Of a stretch of DNA of 7,227 nucleotides, positions 5,435-7,227 are shown one piece after another (the first letter of the stretch is position 1; every line of letters begins with the position of its first letter). This DNA is from JANQKX01 sp039028695 (GTDB lineage Bacteria > Pseudomonadota > Alphaproteobacteria > Kiloniellales > Kiloniellaceae): positions 1-7,227 of the forward strand of contig JBCCHN010000188.1 of NCBI GenBank assembly GCA_039028695.1. Reading direction: 5' to 3'. Under the pieces are notes generated by a model, which saw only the letters and a program-made list of their open reading frames with translations, made no database searches and was not told where the DNA came from. The position numbers and the translations under genes were made by a program.

Positions 5435-5986
5435 ATGATCGAAAAGCAGCCGACACTTATCTCCCGTCCCATCTTTCTTGGAACAACGCTGGGATCGTTC
5501 AGGTTTCAAGCTTCGGTGCGGCCCCATGGTCCGAACCCTCCTGAGGTTTTAATCACTGAGCGGCAGCCGACAAATGAGCTACCAAAGGGGATGACAATCG
5601 AGAACTGCCGCGCCGTTGTTCTTGAAGTCATTGGGCCGACAGGGATCGATTTGCTCAGGTTCCAATGTTTGCTCGGAAATTCCGACGTCGCCGGATCTCC
5701 CTGCACTGGTCAGGGTCTCGTGGCGCAAGAGTGGCACAATGAAGGAAATCTGGTCGTGGTTGGAACAGAGGATGAAGAGTTTTTGGGCGCGAGACAGCCG
5801 TTTCTTAGCTGCAGGGATCCATCCATCGTTTCTTCCCAAGAAAACACCATAACAATTGAATTGAAGGACATATCCGTGCCAAGTCGACTGTCATTGCACT
5901 TTGTTTTGGCCGAGAACCCATATCCTGAACCCGTAGACGCCTCCGCATGGTTCGCCGTCGATTGCCCCCACAAGCTTTTGCTTTGA
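5435..5986 (+). CDS. Hypothetical protein, 183 aa, unknown function
   Basis: ATG at 5435 follows the stop of the 82-aa gene by one base, so translation is probably coupled; no separate strong ribosome binding site is visible. The product is soluble by appearance, with no signal peptide or long hydrophobic stretch. It is predicted to be rich in beta strands (FLGTTLGSFRFQASV, AVVLEVIGPTGIDLLRF, NLVVVGTEDEEFL, TITIELKDISV, LSLHFVLAENPY), with many Pro and Gly turns, which suggests a beta-sandwich or jelly-roll type fold. Four cysteines are spread out (CRAVV, FQCLL, SPCTG, LSCRD) and another lies near the end (VDCPHK), but their spacing is not that of a known metal site. I do not recognise a family. 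It is the last gene of the plus-strand cluster, and about 107 bases separate it from greB, which has its own promoter. Confidence 0.75.
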   Translation: MIEKQPTLISRPIFLGTTLGSFRFQASVRPHGPNPPEVLITERQPTNELPKGMTIENCRAVVLEVIGPTGIDLLRFQCLLGNSDVAGSPCTGQGLVAQEWHNEGNLVVVGTEDEEFLGARQPFLSCRDPSIVSSQENTITIELKDISVPSRLSLHFVLAENPYPEPVDASAWFAVDCPHKLLL

Positions 5987-6004
5987 TTTGTCCCATATCT
6001 GGTG

Positions 6005-6013
6005 TGGTAGAAT
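6005..6013 (+). promoter_or_regulatory. Extended -10 promoter upstream of greB
   Basis: TGGTAGAAT (TG at 6005-6006 and TAGAAT at 6008-6013, five of six) fits an extended -10 element, which can work with a weak -35; TTGATT at 5983-5988 is the nearest, at 19 bases. The start of transcription would be near 6020, leaving about 74 bases of leader. That leader can fold: CAGCAG (6024-6029) may pair with CTGTTG (6040-6045). The promoter would separate greB from the island genes. Confidence 0.5.
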
Positions 6014-6093
6014 AAGGATCTTCAGCAGCTAAGGGACCCTGTTGGCTGGATTAGGTTCCGATCGCCGTTTGACAGTCTTTTGGAAGAAAATCG

Positions 6094-6675
6094 ATGAGTA
6101 AGGCCTTTACGAAAGAAAGCGATGAGGAGGCGCCGGAGCCGGAGTCTCCCGATCCCTTACCGAAGGGGCAAAAGAATTACGTGACGCCGAACGGCATTCG
6201 TTTGCTGCGGGAAGAGTATGATGCCCTGCGCCGGGTGGAGCGGCCCAAGATCGTGGAGGTGGTGGCCTGGGCCGCGGGCAATGGGGACCGCTCGGAAAAC
6301 GGCGATTACATCTACGGCAAAAAGCGCCTGCGGGAGATTGATCGCCGACTGCATTACCTCCTAAAACGCATCGAGTCCGCCCAGGTGGTGGATCCGTCGG
6401 AGCAGAAAAATCGCGATCAGGTCTTCTTCGGCGCGCACGTGACCTACCTGGATGCGGACGAGGCGGACGCAGACGATGGGGACAAGGCGCAGGAGAGCAG
6501 CGTGCGCATTGTCGGGATCGACGAGGCGCTGAGCGAGCGGGGCACGGTGAGCTGGGTCTCGCCCATTGCCCGCGCCTTGCTGAAGGCCGAGGAAGGGGAT
6601 GTTGTCGCCATCACCACCCCCGCCGGCACCAAGCATATCGAGATCATCGAAATCTCCTACGGCGATGCTGCTTAG
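6094..6675 (+). CDS. greB: Transcript cleavage factor GreB
   Basis: GreB binds the secondary channel of backtracked RNA polymerase and stimulates cleavage of the 3' end of the transcript so that elongation can resume. The protein has 193 residues: an acidic, probably disordered leader (about 1-22), the N-terminal coiled coil (about 28-100) and the C-terminal FKBP-like domain (about 108-190). The tip of the coiled coil reads GNGDRSENGDY, with Asp65 and Glu68 corresponding to the acidic pair Asp41/Glu44 of E. coli GreB that holds the catalytic metal. KKRLREIDRR follows, as in E. coli. VFFGAHV, RIVGIDEA, SPIARALLKAEEGD and TPAGT mark the C-terminal domain. Compared with E. coli GreB (158 aa) it is longer by the leader and by an acidic insert around residues 119-135 (DADEADADDGDKAQES). 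ATG at 6094 has GGAAG about eight bases upstream. Confidence 0.96.
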   Translation: MSKAFTKESDEEAPEPESPDPLPKGQKNYVTPNGIRLLREEYDALRRVERPKIVEVVAWAAGNGDRSENGDYIYGKKRLREIDRRLHYLLKRIESAQVVDPSEQKNRDQVFFGAHVTYLDADEADADDGDKAQESSVRIVGIDEALSERGTVSWVSPIARALLKAEEGDVVAITTPAGTKHIEIIEISYGDAA

Positions 6676-6715
6676 GATCAATCGCGCATCTCGGTTGCCG
6701 AAACTGGGAATTTCC

Positions 6716-6749
6716 AAATCTAAAATTCTGAACTGGATCAGATTTCTTT
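6716..6749 (+). terminator. Weak candidate terminator after greB
   Basis: TCTGA (6727-6731) pairs with TCAGA (6738-6742) around a six-base loop, followed by TTTCTTT at 6743-6749. An alternative longer pairing joins AAATCT (6716-6721) with AGATTT (6740-6745). The stem is short and poor in GC, so termination would be inefficient if it occurs at all. Confidence 0.3.
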
Positions 6750-6773
6750 ATGCAAGCCTCTATCGGTTCCGGC

Positions 6774-6803
6774 CTGACAGAGCTAGTCTGGTGGGAATAT
6801 AGC
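6774..6803 (+). promoter_or_regulatory. Candidate sigma70 promoter for the acyl-CoA synthetase gene
   Basis: CTGACA (6774-6779, five of six) is followed after 18 bases by TATAGC (6798-6803, four of six). The start point would be near 6810, about 19 bases before the ATG at 6829. It lies in the 153-base gap after greB, consistent with separate transcription. Confidence 0.33.
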
Positions 6804-6828
6804 ATCTTCAATTGCGAAAGCCTGACCC

Positions 6829-7227
6829 ATGCCATTTGCCGGACCGCCGTTAGAAAGCGAATTCGACCTTTCCGATCTTTTGCAGCGAGGTTTGGCGACC
6901 AAGCCCGATGACGAGGCCTTGCACTCGGCGGCGACCAGCTGGACCTGGCGGGAGCTGGACCGGGACTCGGACGGCCTGGCCGCCCAGTTGATCGCCCTGG
7001 GGCTAAAGCCGGGTGACCGGGCAGCAACCCTTATGCCGAACCGCAACGTGTTGCTGGTTTTTTACATGGCCTGCCTGAAGGCGCGCCTGGTGATCACGCC
7101 CTTGAACTATCGCTACATGGCGCCCGAGATCGATCATGCGCTGGAGGTGAGCGGCGCTTCAGTGCTGCTGGCCCATGCCGAGCGGGAGGCCGATCTGGCC
7201 AAGAGCGAAAGGACGCCGGATCTGCCC
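6829..7227 (+). CDS. AMP-binding acyl-CoA synthetase/ligase (3' partial)
   Basis: The frame is open from ATG 6829 to the window edge, 133 codons; an in-frame TGA at 6823 rules out an earlier start. The ribosome binding site is poor. The residues match the N-terminal part of the adenylate-forming superfamily: SWTWRELDRDSDGLAAQL at about residues 41-58, LKPGDRAATLMPN at about 63-75, YMACLKARLVITPLNYRY at about 83-100 and PEIDHALEVSGASVLLAH at about 103-120. These enzymes join a carboxylic acid to AMP with ATP and then transfer the acyl group to coenzyme A. The phosphate-binding Thr/Ser/Gly-rich loop and the substrate pocket lie beyond the window, so fatty-acid, aryl or other specificity cannot be told. 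Composition and codon use are GC-rich, like greB and the phosphoesterase gene. No secretion signal is present; a cytoplasmic enzyme is expected. Confidence 0.9.
   Translation, partial: MPFAGPPLESEFDLSDLLQRGLATKPDDEALHSAATSWTWRELDRDSDGLAAQLIALGLKPGDRAATLMPNRNVLLVFYMACLKARLVITPLNYRYMAPEIDHALEVSGASVLLAHAEREADLAKSERTPDLP

Noticed and set aside
6644..7027. Minus-strand 127-codon open frame at the right end
   Set aside because: Antisense to the start of the acyl-CoA synthetase gene, whose translation matches a known superfamily; the antisense product is Pro/Arg/Ser-rich.
1..7227. CRISPR array, tRNA, rRNA or complete insertion sequence
   Set aside because: No regularly spaced repeats, no cloverleaf-like segment with the T-loop consensus, and no transposase-like translation were seen on either strand.

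Overview
The window looks like a chromosomal piece of a Pseudomonadota (proteobacterial) genome. It carries a GreB-type transcript cleavage factor, lipoprotein signal peptides with ordinary lipoboxes, good Shine-Dalgarno sites and sigma70-like promoter elements. I cannot place it more precisely; alpha- and gammaproteobacteria both fit. The two edges are GC-rich with even codon use (a large phosphoesterase gene on the left, greB and an acyl-CoA ligase gene on the right). The middle, about 1.9 to 6.0 kb, is visibly less GC-rich and holds short genes of unknown function, so I read it as an accessory insert between core-type genes.

Layout. (1) 2-1900, plus strand: 5'-truncated calcineurin-like metallophosphoesterase with a long C-terminal part that looks like a TIM-barrel glycosidase-type fold. 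(2) 1901-2208: convergent gene-free stretch with an imperfect nested inverted repeat near its right end. (3) 3662 down to 2209, minus strand: a compact four-gene cluster (170-aa protein with a conserved CHQGDVYTASYAAVPH segment, about 103-aa helical protein, 141-aa acidic/mixed protein, 68-aa two-helix membrane protein), with an ATGA stop/start overlap between the last two. (4) 3663-3832: divergent control region with a TTGACA-containing promoter facing the minus cluster. (5) 3833-5986, plus strand: five genes read in the same direction: two tandem paralogous lipoproteins, a three-helix membrane protein, an 82-aa protein and a 183-aa protein. (6) 6005-6675: an extended -10 promoter and greB. 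(7) 6829-7227: the first 133 codons of an AMP-binding acyl-CoA synthetase, cut by the window edge.

How it fits together. The two divergent clusters contain no recombinase, transposase, toxin or enzyme that I recognise. They contain small soluble proteins of the kind often found as orphan immunity or accessory proteins, plus two membrane proteins and two lipoproteins. A stockpile of immunity-like genes is one reasonable hypothesis; an envelope-associated system of unknown role is another. Neither is shown by the sequence alone. Most island genes appear to start at GTG or TTG, so automatic start calls here need care.
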